64,000 nt of DNA, taken from assembly GCF_000300235.2 (NCBI RefSeq), contig NZ_CP004388.1, forward strand, positions 1,345,501 through 1,409,500. The letters are read 5' to 3'. How positions within the stretch are numbered: the stretch's first letter is position 1; every line of letters begins with the position of its first letter. A model generated the notes under the pieces. The model was not told the DNA's origin. It made no database searches and saw nothing but the letters and a program-made list of their open reading frames with translations. Position numbers and translations under genes: made by a program. The stretch comes from Thalassospira xiamenensis M-5 = DSM 17429. Lineage in GTDB: Bacteria > Pseudomonadota > Alphaproteobacteria > Rhodospirillales > Thalassospiraceae. Of the stretch, positions 9,014-17,678 are shown piece after piece.

Positions 9014-10249
9014 TCACTTTACCGGAATGCCGCGCGTTTTCTTCTGGCTTGGCCCGATCAGGATCGGCGCATAGCCAATCAGAAACGCCAGCCACCCGAT
9101 CAGCCAGCAAAGGGTCGCCGCTGCCAGAACCGGAAGGTAAGCATCCGGGAACTGCCCGACCAGAAGCCGCAGCACGGTCGAAACCCACACCAACCCGAAT
9201 GCGGCATTCAAGGCCCGGCTTGCGCGCAATTCCCGCCCGGTATGGCCAAGGGCGGCCCGCCCGCCAATCGCGATAATCATACACGCCATCGCCCCGCCGG
9301 TAAGCCCGTGCAGGGCATCACGCGCCGCGATCACGTCCGGCCAGATATGGGCGATGCCAAACGCCGCCAATCCGGCAGGCACCCAGAAATAGGCGAAATG
9401 CAACATCGCCACCAACGGATCGCGCAGCGTCAGGTGCCCGCGCCAGCGTACCATGCGAAGCCCGTGCAGGATGGCCGTAATCAGCAACGCCGCGCCAAAG
9501 ATGACGCCATCCGTATCCACCATCCCGATCACGATGGTGATGGCAAGGGCGGCAAGGCACACGCCGTCAAAACGCGTAAACATCACCGGCATCGTGGCAT
9601 ACGGCCGTTCGCGTTGCAGCCAGTTGCGCGTAAAGGCCGGGATGATCCGCCCGCCAATCAGCGCGATCAGAAGCACGATCAGCAAAATTGCACTTTGATA
9701 AATCACCATCGCATCAAGCGCGATCAGGCCAAGTGCGCTTGCAATAAACATTCCGTCAAAGGCGGTAATCAGCCCCAGAATACCAAGGATTTTAAGGTTG
9801 CGATAATTCCGCCCCAGCACAAGCTCCCGCGCGGCAATCACGATAAGGGCGACGAAATAACCAAGCCCGCCGATGATGGTCAAGGCGGGCGGCAATGCCT
9901 CGCCAAAGCCAATCGCGAGCCGCGCGATGAGCCAGCACGCGGCAAGCCCCATCAGCAATCCGCCCGCAACGCCGGGCCGCCCCGTCCAGTTGGCAATCGC
10001 GGTTAGCAGGAACCCGCCAATCGCCGCCCCGCCAAAGCCGAAAATCATTTCATGCCCGTGCCAAAGCGACGGCGTGCCAAGCGACGGTGTCGGTACGCCA
10101 TGCGCCATCCCCGCCACCCACCAGACCACGGCCACCTCCGCAATCAGCCCGGCAAACAGAAACATCGGGCGAAACGCGCCACTCCAGAATGGGTGCGGTG
10201 CGGGGGCGGGTTCGGATATCGAGATCGGCGTGGTTTTCGCATTCATCAT
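9014..10249 (-). CDS. nnrS: NnrS-family heme-copper membrane protein
   Basis: About 411 residues, nearly all membrane helices (12 predicted by eye). NnrS signatures are visible: FWSGAFRPMFLFAGL near the N-terminus, LWHGHEMIFGFGGAAIGGFLLTAIANWTG, and GRIIPAFTRNWL. The histidines of the HGHEM segment are the family's candidate heme ligands. NnrS proteins help cells withstand nitric oxide and iron-nitrosyl stress during denitrification. The ATG at 10249 (or the next at 10246) is preferred; an in-frame TTG at 10264 is possible. No nitrite or NO reductase is in the window. A possible FNR/NnrR-like site lies 69-82 nt upstream. Confidence 0.88.
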   Translation of the reverse strand: MMNAKTTPISISEPAPAPHPFWSGAFRPMFLFAGLIAEVAVVWWVAGMAHGVPTPSLGTPSLWHGHEMIFGFGGAAIGGFLLTAIANWTGRPGVAGGLLMGLAACWLIARLAIGFGEALPPALTIIGGLGYFVALIVIAARELVLGRNYRNLKILGILGLITAFDGMFIASALGLIALDAMVIYQSAILLIVLLIALIGGRIIPAFTRNWLQRERPYATMPVMFTRFDGVCLAALAITIVIGMVDTDGVIFGAALLITAILHGLRMVRWRGHLTLRDPLVAMLHFAYFWVPAGLAAFGIAHIWPDVIAARDALHGLTGGAMACMIIAIGGRAALGHTGRELRASRALNAAFGLVWVSTVLRLLVGQFPDAYLPVLAAATLCWLIGWLAFLIGYAPILIGPSQKKTRGIPVK

Positions 10250-10317
10250 GGCACCGTCAAACAAGCAGGGGACTAAGTTGGAACAGTTCCATCATAGGCC
10301 GCGATTGTGCGCCTGCC

Positions 10318-10331
10318 TTGACATTGAGCAA
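10318..10331 (-). promoter_or_regulatory. Possible FNR/NnrR-like box upstream of nnrS
   Basis: TTGACATTGAGCAA matches the CRP/FNR-type half-site pattern TTGA-N6-(T)CAA with one deviation in the right half. It is 69-82 nt from the nnrS start codon. FNR/Dnr/NnrR-family control of nnrS is known in other proteobacteria, and applying it here is inference from one imperfect site. Confidence 0.35.
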
Positions 10332-10525
10332 TCGGCCAAAATCACCGTGGAAACACGTGGGTGGTCGTCATGGGCCTGTCATATCGGTAAAATCCCGCAG
10401 GTTTTTGAGCAATAAGCCTTTTCTTCGCCATTTAACGCGCTAGATTAGGGAAAGCATTCAAGCATCGGCGGGATTGCCGGTGCAGACACCACATATGCCC
10501 GAAACATGACAGGAGCCTTTTTCTC

Positions 10526-11995
10526 ATGAAGATCACGTTCTCCGATCTCGCCATCCCGACCTCGGGCGCTGTGATCGCCTTTGCCACCGATGGCGGCGAT
10601 CTGATGCCAAGTGCCGTGGCGCTGGACGAAGCAACCGGCGGCGCACTTGCCAAGGCGATCAAGGGATCGACCTTCAAGGGGAAAGCAGGGCAAAGCCTGC
10701 AGCTTCTGGCACCGGCCAATACCGATCTTTCGCGCATCATCGTGTTCGGGATTGGCAAGGAAGCCGAATTTGACGTGATCGCCGCCCAGAAACTTGGCGG
10801 CAATGTCACCGTGCGCGCCCTTTCGACCGGCGAGAAGGACGTGACCGTCCTGTTTGACATGGAAGGCATGGCCTGTGATTTCGCCACCGGTGCGATGCTG
10901 CGCGATTATCGTTTCGATAAATACCGCACCACCGAAACCAAGGAAGATAAACCGGTCCTGAAATCCATTGCGATTGCCGCGCGCGATCACAAGGACGCCA
11001 AAAAACAGTTCGACAGTGCCAAAAAGGTTATCGAAGGTGTGTTCTTCACCCGCGATCTGGTGTCTGAGCCTGCCAATGTGCTGTATCCCGAAAGCTTCAT
11101 GAAAGAAGTCAGCGCGCTTGAAAAACTCGGTATCGAGATCGACGTGCTTGACGAAAAGGAAATGAAAAAGCTTGGCATGGGCGCACTTCTGGGCGTCTCG
11201 CAAGGTTCGGCGCACAAGCCCTATATGGTTGTCATGCGCTGGAACGGTGGCAAGAAAAAAGACGCACCGGTCGCGTTTGTTGGCAAGGGTGTGACCTTTG
11301 ATACCGGCGGTATTTCGATCAAACCGGCTGCTGGCATGGAAGACATGAAATTCGATATGGGCGGGGCTGGTGTGGTTTCTGGCCTGATGAAGGCACTGGC
11401 CGGGCGTAAGGCCAAGGCCAACGTGATCGGCGTCATCGGCCTTGTTGAAAACATGCCATCAAGCACGGCTCAGCGTCCGGGCGATGTTGTGACCTCCATG
11501 TCGGGCCAGACCATCGAAGTCATCAATACCGACGCCGAAGGCCGCCTTGTCCTGTGTGATGCCCTGACCTATGTGCAGGAAAAATACGATCCGAAACTGA
11601 TCGTCGATCTGGCGACGCTTACCGGCGCGATCATCATTGCGCTGGGCCATGAAAATGCCGGGCTGTTTTCCAACAATGATGAATTGTCCACCCAGATCAC
11701 CAATGCCGGTCTTGCGGTCAATGAAACCGTCTGGCGCCTGCCACTGTCGAAGGCCTATGACAGCCAGCTTAAATCCGACATCGCCGATATGAAAAACGTT
11801 GGCGGCCGTCCGGCTGGCTCCATCACGGCGGCACAGTTCCTGCAACGCTTCATCACCAACGATCGCCCGTGGGCGCATCTTGATATCGCTGCCATGGCCT
11901 GGGCGACGAAGGATAGCGAAGTCACGCCAAAGGGCGGCACTGGCTTTGGCGTGCGTCTGCTGGATCGCTTTGTGGCCGATAATCACGAAGCCTGA
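10526..11995 (+). CDS. pepA: Leucyl aminopeptidase PepA (M17)
   Basis: A 489-residue M17 aminopeptidase. It removes N-terminal residues, leucine preferred, with two metal ions, and in some bacteria also binds DNA. The active-site residues are present: K254 and D259 in GKGVTFDTGG, D277 in KFDMGG, and D336 and E338 in NTDAEGRL, with the catalytic arginine R340. The length and N-terminal domain are normal. The start has AGGAG about 10 nt upstream. In many proteobacteria pepA precedes holC; here holC lies 1.1 kb downstream, separated by an oppositely oriented secreted-protein gene. A strong terminator follows pepA. Confidence 0.95.
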   Translation: MKITFSDLAIPTSGAVIAFATDGGDLMPSAVALDEATGGALAKAIKGSTFKGKAGQSLQLLAPANTDLSRIIVFGIGKEAEFDVIAAQKLGGNVTVRALSTGEKDVTVLFDMEGMACDFATGAMLRDYRFDKYRTTETKEDKPVLKSIAIAARDHKDAKKQFDSAKKVIEGVFFTRDLVSEPANVLYPESFMKEVSALEKLGIEIDVLDEKEMKKLGMGALLGVSQGSAHKPYMVVMRWNGGKKKDAPVAFVGKGVTFDTGGISIKPAAGMEDMKFDMGGAGVVSGLMKALAGRKAKANVIGVIGLVENMPSSTAQRPGDVVTSMSGQTIEVINTDAEGRLVLCDALTYVQEKYDPKLIVDLATLTGAIIIALGHENAGLFSNNDELSTQITNAGLAVNETVWRLPLSKAYDSQLKSDIADMKNVGGRPAGSITAAQFLQRFITNDRPWAHLDIAAMAWATKDSEVTPKGGTGFGVRLLDRFVADNHEA

Positions 11996-12029
11996 TTAAA
12001 GATCAAACGCATATCGCAAACAAAAATGC

Positions 12030-12065
12030 ACCAAGGCCGGGGAATTTCTCCGGCCTTGGTTTTAG
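12030..12065 (+). terminator. Intrinsic terminator after pepA
   Basis: An 11-bp stem (ACCAAGGCCGG with CCGGCCTTGGT, 9-nt loop) is followed by TTTTA. It lies between pepA and the convergent secreted-protein gene, and can serve the minus strand as well. Confidence 0.85.
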
Positions 12066-12075
12066 AAAATACCTT

Positions 12076-13023
12076 TTACTTCACGCCGATCTGATCAATG
12101 GCTTTATTCCAGTCGTCATCATCCTGAAGGTCTTGGCGATCATTATTATGGCCCGAAACCCAGACGTCAAAGTTCTGGCTTCCGGCATTGGGATTCTGAC
12201 ATCTGGCGCGTGCTGCGATCCAGGGATTCACGCCCAATGTGTTCATGATCGTCTCATATGCCTCAACGTCGTAATATTTGTCATAGATGACATTGACGCA
12301 ACTTGAATACCCGTCGGGCGCGGGGGCTGTGTTTCGTGACAAAACGTATCCTTGACCATATTGTGTACGGTCCCGGAAATAGAAGGTTTGCTGATAAATG
12401 CTCTCCTGACTTTGGGAAAGCGATGTCGTGTTATAGAAGGCTTCGGCGGCTGGTGTTGCCGTTATACTCAATGTGACGGATTGATTGCCAGCATCCGGGT
12501 TGTTCGGGGAAATCTTGCCAAAGGCATCTGCGGCCGCCTGATTGAGAAGTTGCAGGCCGACCCCTTGGCCCGGCGGGTTGGCACAGGCCAGCTGCAAGAC
12601 CATGGAACCGATATTCTGGCTGCCGGGTGTCGGTTGCCATTCGGTGGCATACAGTCCGACATTTGCACCATTTGCCGTGCAAACATAGCGCTGCATTGTC
12701 GGGTTTTTGTGCCCGCGGGAACTGATGTACTGCCCGATTTGCTTGCTGCTTTCCTTGATTTCCTGCCCCTGATAAAGCGGGTAGTAATCGCCGTACCGCC
12801 ATAGATCAAGGGGATCGGTAATGCGTTTGCACAACGAGGCAACAATTTGACTGTCATTGGCGGTGTGCACCTTGTAGCCAACATTGACACCCTTGACCTG
12901 GGTCTCCTTGCTTTCGCGTTGCTCGGCTTGCAGGGTGCAGGCGATCTGGGCATTTGCCGCTTGGGGCAAGCCCAAAGCAGCAATCGCAGTGCTAAGATAG
13001 ATTAAAACAAGACCAGACTTCAT
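12076..13023 (-). CDS. Secreted protein of unknown function
   Basis: A 315-residue protein starting at MKSGLVLIYLSTAIAALG with a clear signal peptide; cleavage is likely after AANA near residue 25. The frame is open 48 nt further upstream, but that adds residues before the signal. The mature part is soluble, aromatic and Q/N-rich, with several cysteines (IACTL, VASLCKR, YVCTANG, QLACANP, SSCVNV, ARCQNP) that may form disulfides in the periplasm or outside. I do not recognise the family. It separates pepA from holC, which are usually adjacent. No other secretion gene is beside it. Confidence 0.7.
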   Translation of the reverse strand: MKSGLVLIYLSTAIAALGLPQAANAQIACTLQAEQRESKETQVKGVNVGYKVHTANDSQIVASLCKRITDPLDLWRYGDYYPLYQGQEIKESSKQIGQYISSRGHKNPTMQRYVCTANGANVGLYATEWQPTPGSQNIGSMVLQLACANPPGQGVGLQLLNQAAADAFGKISPNNPDAGNQSVTLSITATPAAEAFYNTTSLSQSQESIYQQTFYFRDRTQYGQGYVLSRNTAPAPDGYSSCVNVIYDKYYDVEAYETIMNTLGVNPWIAARARCQNPNAGSQNFDVWVSGHNNDRQDLQDDDDWNKAIDQIGVK

Positions 13024-13137
13024 AACCGTTTTAACTCCATGCTGTAACGTCAGTCTGTTTGACGATGACAAGCTTATTTCGTGATGGGTTAGGAGGACTG
13101 ACTTGCCCGGTCTGACGGATCAGGGTAGAAATCGACC

Positions 13138-13593
13138 ATGGCTGACATCTGGTTCTATCATCTGACCGCGTCCCCGCTGGAACGTGCATTGCCGACCCTG
13201 CTGTCCAAGACATTGGAGCGGGAAAAACGTGCTATTGTCATGACCGGAACCGAAGAGAGGATCGAAGCGCTCAATACCCTGCTTTGGACCTATGACGCCG
13301 CAAGCTGGATGCCCCATGGTTCGAAATCCGATGGTGACCCGGAAATGCAGCCGGTCTGGCTGACATCCGAGGATGAAAATCCCAACGGGGCGCAATTTTT
13401 GTTTCTGACCGACCGGGCGATAAGCGAGAAGATCGCCGATTATGAACGGGTCATCATGCTGTTTGATGACCGCGATCATGAGGCGGTGGCCGAGGCGCGC
13501 ACCCGCTGGAAAGACTGGAAAGATGCCGGGCACAAGCTGTCTTACTGGCAGCAGACCCCGCAAGGGTCGTGGGAAAAGAAGGCCGAAAGCTGA
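13138..13593 (+). CDS. holC: DNA polymerase III subunit chi
   Basis: A 151-residue chi subunit. It links the clamp-loader subunit psi to single-strand-binding protein at the replication fork. The N-terminal IWFYHLTASPLERALPTLL and the central VMTGTEERIEALNTLLWTYD.. SWMPHG segment are typical of alphaproteobacterial HolC, as is the VIMLFDDRDHEAVAEAR segment near the C-terminus. The ATG at 13138 follows an AGAAA-type weak ribosome site. The pepA-holC linkage supports the call. Confidence 0.9.
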   Translation: MADIWFYHLTASPLERALPTLLSKTLEREKRAIVMTGTEERIEALNTLLWTYDAASWMPHGSKSDGDPEMQPVWLTSEDENPNGAQFLFLTDRAISEKIADYERVIMLFDDRDHEAVAEARTRWKDWKDAGHKLSYWQQTPQGSWEKKAES

Positions 13594-13609
13594 GTGCTTT
13601 TGGCAACGC

Positions 13610-14227
13610 TTAGGGCGTGCCGGACCCCGACGTCACATCCTCAAACAGGATTTCCACCAGCGCCTTGGTGACGTCATTCTGGCTTAGTTTTCCGGCGGCC
13701 ATTTCATTGATTGCCGGGAAACTGTCCGCTGAAAGAGCAAACAGCTTTGTCTGGATTTCAGATGCCCGCACCGGCCAGTCCGGATCGATTTGCGCCAGAC
13801 CCAGCAACATCGCACGTGCCATCTGATCGGCATCACCACTTTTGATCGCGTCCTGAACCTGCGGGATTTGTTTGGCCTCGGACACGGCAACGTCAAGCGT
13901 CGCCAGAAGATCGGCCAATGCCTTTGCCTGAATCTGAATATCGGTCACCGGGTAATTCTGTTCGATGTCGCGCAACGGGGCGACGGCGGCCGATGTGCCG
14001 TAGCTCGACAGATAGGCAATCGCCCCGCCCAACTGCCAGCTTTCCCACTTTTTCCACGAGCCGGCTTTAAGGTCATCGATCATCGGCGTGGCGATGGTGC
14101 CGCCATATTGCCGGAAAATCTGGTCAATCGCCTGTGGGGCCGGGCGGCCGGTCACGCGGGTTGCTTCCTGCGTTGCAAGGGCGGCGATATCTTTCAGGGC
14201 CTGTTGATAGTCGCTTTGTGCCGTCAT
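13610..14227 (-). CDS. Unknown helical protein, third gene of the PAD operon
   Basis: A 205-residue soluble protein with no signal peptide and no family that I recognise. It is predominantly helical by eye (SDYQQALKDIAALATQEATRV, and VQDAIKSGDADQMARAMLLGL), with a W-rich patch SWKKWESWQ near residues 55-63. It starts 30 nt after the stop of the protein-arginine deiminase gene and points the same way, so it is probably the last gene of that operon. It converges on holC with a 16-nt gap. A role as partner, substrate or immunity factor of the deiminase is possible but unsupported. Confidence 0.65.
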   Translation of the reverse strand: MTAQSDYQQALKDIAALATQEATRVTGRPAPQAIDQIFRQYGGTIATPMIDDLKAGSWKKWESWQLGGAIAYLSSYGTSAAVAPLRDIEQNYPVTDIQIQAKALADLLATLDVAVSEAKQIPQVQDAIKSGDADQMARAMLLGLAQIDPDWPVRASEIQTKLFALSADSFPAINEMAAGKLSQNDVTKALVEILFEDVTSGSGTP

Positions 14228-14257
14228 CGGAAAGCTCCCGTTTCATATGTCACGATA

Positions 14258-16561
14258 TCACGCATCAACCGCTGTCCACCAGTTGGCATAGCGCACATTG
14301 CCAAACGCCGCCTGACCGTCATAGGGCGTGCGCAATTCGTTGGTGCCGCAGTGAATTTCGCCAAGTGCAACGTGATAGTCATCCCAGTCATCAATGAAGT
14401 CGCAGGTGGGGCCATTGACAATGGCAGCGATTTTCTGGGTCAAATCACGTTCAAAAAGATCATATCCGTGATTGGGATTTGTATTGTCCTCGATCCACGG
14501 GCCGAAAGGCTTGGGAATCATCAGGCGGTCATTACCAACAAACATATTGGGCATGTCACCGGTCAAGGCACCGCACTGGAAGCCGCCCTGTTTGCCCGGA
14601 TAGACGTTAAAGCCGTTGTCCCGCCCGATTGTCCAGCCTGAAACCTTGTCGGCAAAGGTGAAATCACCAGGATTATAGCCTTCCGGGAAGAAGATGACCG
14701 GAATCTTGATGATATCGGTATCGACCAGATCGAATGCATTTTTCAGGAGCGTGACATTTCTGGCGATAACTGTTTCAACCCCGCCAATGTTCCAGTCGCG
14801 CAGTTGCTTGTATGTGTAATTGCTGTGATCGCGTGGATTGGTCAAGGGTGCCGGGCCGTTGCCCAGAAAGGCATTGATGGTCGCGCCAACATTGGTCCCG
14901 TTGATTTGCAGGCTGGTATAATCAAAACGATTATGAACACCATCCCATGCCGCACGATTAAGCACATTTGCGGCACCATGTGCACCTTGGGCGGCCGTCA
15001 TCAGTCGGTATGCCTCTGCCGGGCTTGCCACCAGAAGCTTCCATTTTTTGAAGGCATTTCCCGGATTGTTGTCGGGTACAAAGGTCATCATTTCATCGAC
15101 ATGACCAACCAGTAGCCAGTCCGTATCAAGAATGATCGGTGTTTGCATGTTCTGGGCGGCCATGAAGTCGCGGCTGCTGGCATCGACCCTGTGATACCGG
15201 TTATGGCCGTAATAAATCCGGCCGTATCGATATGGTGTGACGATGCCATTCGCCGTTTTCTGAACCGGTGGGGTTACGGCAATATTTCCACCCGAATTGG
15301 CCGAGGCAATGGCATCTGCGCTTCCCGCTGCCGGATAGGAAATGCCGACATTTGCATTCAGCAATGTCTCATACACCCAGTTTTGCAGGGGCCGCCAGCG
15401 GTGGGCCTTCATGAAAACATCCTTGTTTTCAACACCTGTTCCGTTACCGGGCCATGAACAGTGACCCGATACAATGGTGTCGCGCATCCAGCGGTCATCC
15501 CCGGCGGGAACGGTGCCCCCGCGATAGTTTGCCCATGCATTGCCGTTCAGATAAGGAACACCTGTTGGGGTTGCTGCGGCGGGATCGCCTACCGTGACCG
15601 GGATAACCGGATTGTCTGCACCGGCTGCCGCGCCAAGATCAACGCGAAACTGTGCATTGTTTGCGTTGGCGACATACATGCGGGCAACTGTTTGCAAATG
15701 GTGATTGCCGACCCACCGTGCTGCGACAACCCGGTCTGCATAAAGATAGCTTGGATTGCCTGCTCCTGTGACCTCGGGCTGGATCACATGCAAAACGATG
15801 CGGACTTGACCAGAGGTAAACCCGGTGCCGGCAAACCGGACGGCTTCAAGGGCAAAGAGTTTGGAAGCGCCGACATTGCCGGTTGTAATTGCTGCGATGT
15901 CCGTCGTTTCGGGACCAATGATTTCGGTGCTGTTATTCAGAATACCGTTGAATATCCGCAAATGTTGCCGGGCCGGGTTTTCACCCCCAGCCCCGATAAC
16001 GCGCAGTTCCAAACCCCAACCGCCCGGTACAACTGGGGCACCTGCATTCGGGCCAAGTGCATTTCGCCGGATTTCAAGGCGGGAGGTGCCGGTCACCAGA
16101 TCATTGTTCCCGTTTACCCGCTGATCCTGATTGTCGGCATAGCCGACAGCGGTGTTATTGCCATCGCGGTTGCAGTTAACCGGAATGATCGCACCAACAC
16201 CCCCTACGCCATATGTGATGGCGGGTGGTGTCACCTGATTAAGGATACCGGCATCATCCAGATTGCCGTCACGATTGCGGTCCGTGTGAAGCGTATACCA
16301 GACAACATCAAGATTTTTGGCATTGGTGGCATCACCATTCACGACAATACCCGGCTCGTCCACTGGGACGAACCCGGTTCCGCTAACCTTCAGCCGCCAC
16401 GTACCATCCGCAATATCAAAAACATGCGAAACCGTGACATTTGGTGTCACAACCAGATCCTGTGTCTTTTGCGGATGGGCATCGCTGGTGAGCGAGATGC
16501 GTACCGAGTTGAACGGATAAACTCCGGCGGGGGCATTAAGCTGGACGGTGTAATTTGCCAT
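14258..16561 (-). CDS. Protein-arginine deiminase (PAD) family protein
   Basis: A 767-residue homolog of animal PADs, which convert peptidyl-arginine to citrulline in a Ca2+-dependent way. The catalytic set is complete: D361 in DDRWMRDT, H487 and D489 in LLVGHVDEMMTF, and C738 in GEIHCGTNELR; these match D350, H471, D473 and C645 of human PAD4. IPKPFGPWI at 682-690 is another conserved PAD stretch. Residues 1-90 form a beta-rich domain, and DRNRDGNLDD at 94-103 looks like a Ca2+-binding loop. No signal peptide is seen. The start has GAGGA 6 nt upstream. It is the second gene of a three-gene operon, 7 nt after the first. Confidence 0.88.
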   Translation of the reverse strand: MANYTVQLNAPAGVYPFNSVRISLTSDAHPQKTQDLVVTPNVTVSHVFDIADGTWRLKVSGTGFVPVDEPGIVVNGDATNAKNLDVVWYTLHTDRNRDGNLDDAGILNQVTPPAITYGVGGVGAIIPVNCNRDGNNTAVGYADNQDQRVNGNNDLVTGTSRLEIRRNALGPNAGAPVVPGGWGLELRVIGAGGENPARQHLRIFNGILNNSTEIIGPETTDIAAITTGNVGASKLFALEAVRFAGTGFTSGQVRIVLHVIQPEVTGAGNPSYLYADRVVAARWVGNHHLQTVARMYVANANNAQFRVDLGAAAGADNPVIPVTVGDPAAATPTGVPYLNGNAWANYRGGTVPAGDDRWMRDTIVSGHCSWPGNGTGVENKDVFMKAHRWRPLQNWVYETLLNANVGISYPAAGSADAIASANSGGNIAVTPPVQKTANGIVTPYRYGRIYYGHNRYHRVDASSRDFMAAQNMQTPIILDTDWLLVGHVDEMMTFVPDNNPGNAFKKWKLLVASPAEAYRLMTAAQGAHGAANVLNRAAWDGVHNRFDYTSLQINGTNVGATINAFLGNGPAPLTNPRDHSNYTYKQLRDWNIGGVETVIARNVTLLKNAFDLVDTDIIKIPVIFFPEGYNPGDFTFADKVSGWTIGRDNGFNVYPGKQGGFQCGALTGDMPNMFVGNDRLMIPKPFGPWIEDNTNPNHGYDLFERDLTQKIAAIVNGPTCDFIDDWDDYHVALGEIHCGTNELRTPYDGQAAFGNVRYANWWTAVDA

Positions 16562-16568
16562 GACGTCC

Positions 16569-17420
16569 TCAGCGGCTGGTAGGGGCGGGTGATGGGCTGG
16601 TATTCATCGCATCGGCCATCAGAAGCCGTGCCTGAAGCGCGTTGTTCAGAATGGCAATCCGGTCATCGATGGTGCCAAGCCCGGCATCCTTCAGGATTGC
16701 ACTGGCCCATGGCTGGCTGGTGATGTCCGGGCCACCTGCGAATTGTACGGTGGCGTAATCGGTAATCCCGTCCGGCGTTTTAACGCCAAGCCTGATCGCG
16801 GCATCCCCGGCGGCCTTGCTGGCAATCGCCAGGCTGTCGGCGTCATATCGGGCAACCGCATCGGGAATGGTGATCTGCAAATAACCGGGAAGCGATGCGA
16901 TGACATCGTCAAGCGATGGTACCGGTGACGGGGTGGGGGATGGTGTTGGCGTCGGTGACGGTGTCGGCGTTGGTGTGGGTTGCGGTTTCGGGCCACAGGG
17001 CGAAGCTGGCAGGGCGGCAACGCTGCTGGCCTCTGCCGCCATCAGTTTCGCCACCTCGTCGGCAAAGCGTTTCTCGGCCTGAAGGCGGCTGGCAGCACTC
17101 GCATCGAATTTCTGTTTGCTCATGATGCTCAGCGTCTTGAGCCGTTCGGCATCCTGTGCGCCAAACGCCGCCAGAAGATTGCCGACCTGCGGGCCGGCAT
17201 CGGCAATGCGTTGCGACAATGCCTTGGCGTCCTTGCCGCTATCTGCTGCAATCACGGCATCGCCATCACGTGCAAGGTTCTGATCATTGCTGATCTGCGC
17301 ATTCAGGCTTTCAAGCTGCTTGGCGGTGCGAATGTCGATCCTGGTGCCGGTAATGGTCACACTGGTCGGGTATTGCGCCAGTGTTCGGGCAAGGTCGCTG
17401 ATCCTGTCGGCATAGGCCAT
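16569..17420 (-). CDS. Unknown two-domain protein with a proline/threonine linker, first gene of the PAD operon
   Basis: A 283-residue protein. Residues 1-140 are alanine-rich and helical, possibly coiled-coil (KQLESLNAQISNDQ, ASRLQAEKRFADEVAKLM). Residues 142-170 are a low-complexity P-T/P-S repeat, and 172-283 are a second helical domain (DDVIASLPGYLQITIPDAVARY). There is no signal peptide and I do not recognise a family. P-T/P-S linkers usually join domains of exported or surface proteins, which hints at export by an unseen route. It heads the operon, with its stop 7 nt before the PAD start codon. Confidence 0.65.
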   Translation of the reverse strand: MAYADRISDLARTLAQYPTSVTITGTRIDIRTAKQLESLNAQISNDQNLARDGDAVIAADSGKDAKALSQRIADAGPQVGNLLAAFGAQDAERLKTLSIMSKQKFDASAASRLQAEKRFADEVAKLMAAEASSVAALPASPCGPKPQPTPTPTPSPTPTPSPTPSPVPSLDDVIASLPGYLQITIPDAVARYDADSLAIASKAAGDAAIRLGVKTPDGITDYATVQFAGGPDITSQPWASAILKDAGLGTIDDRIAILNNALQARLLMADAMNTSPSPAPTSR

Positions 17421-17594
17421 TTATCCGGTCCCGCTTTGGTGAAGACGTCCTATGACGCCGACAGGCGGCTTTTGTGATGGGCGGGATTAATACAAATATT
17501 TCATGTTGATCATGCCTGTCTCATGCAAGCCATGCGTAAATTGCATGTTGATGGGGATTGATGAATGACGTCCGGTTCGCTATACATGTCATAT

Positions 17595-17655
17595 CGAACG
17601 CGCCGATTTGCTCCTCAGCTTGCGGGCGCGCTAAAAATGCGGCTAAAGCGAGAGG
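17595..17655 (+). promoter_or_regulatory. SAM-II riboswitch aptamer
   Basis: The sequence fits the SAM-II (metA) pseudoknot: P1 arm CGCGCC at 17599-17604, GATTTG loop at 17605-17610, P1 partner GGCGCG at 17625-17630 preceded by TTGC, then the A-rich TAAAAATG and the conserved GCTAAAG at 17642-17648 that reads back into the loop. SAM-II binds S-adenosylmethionine and is largely an alphaproteobacterial class controlling methionine genes. It lies 79 nt upstream of the metN start and just before an intrinsic terminator, so the expected effect is less methionine uptake when SAM is high. Confidence 0.85.
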
Positions 17656-17678
17656 GCGTGCACGCTCCGACATGTACG

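Noticed and set aside
15461..16582. 373-residue open frame on the + strand over the PAD gene
   Set aside because: It has no recognisable domain and is antisense to a gene with clear PAD motifs; the C/I-rich composition reflects reverse reading.
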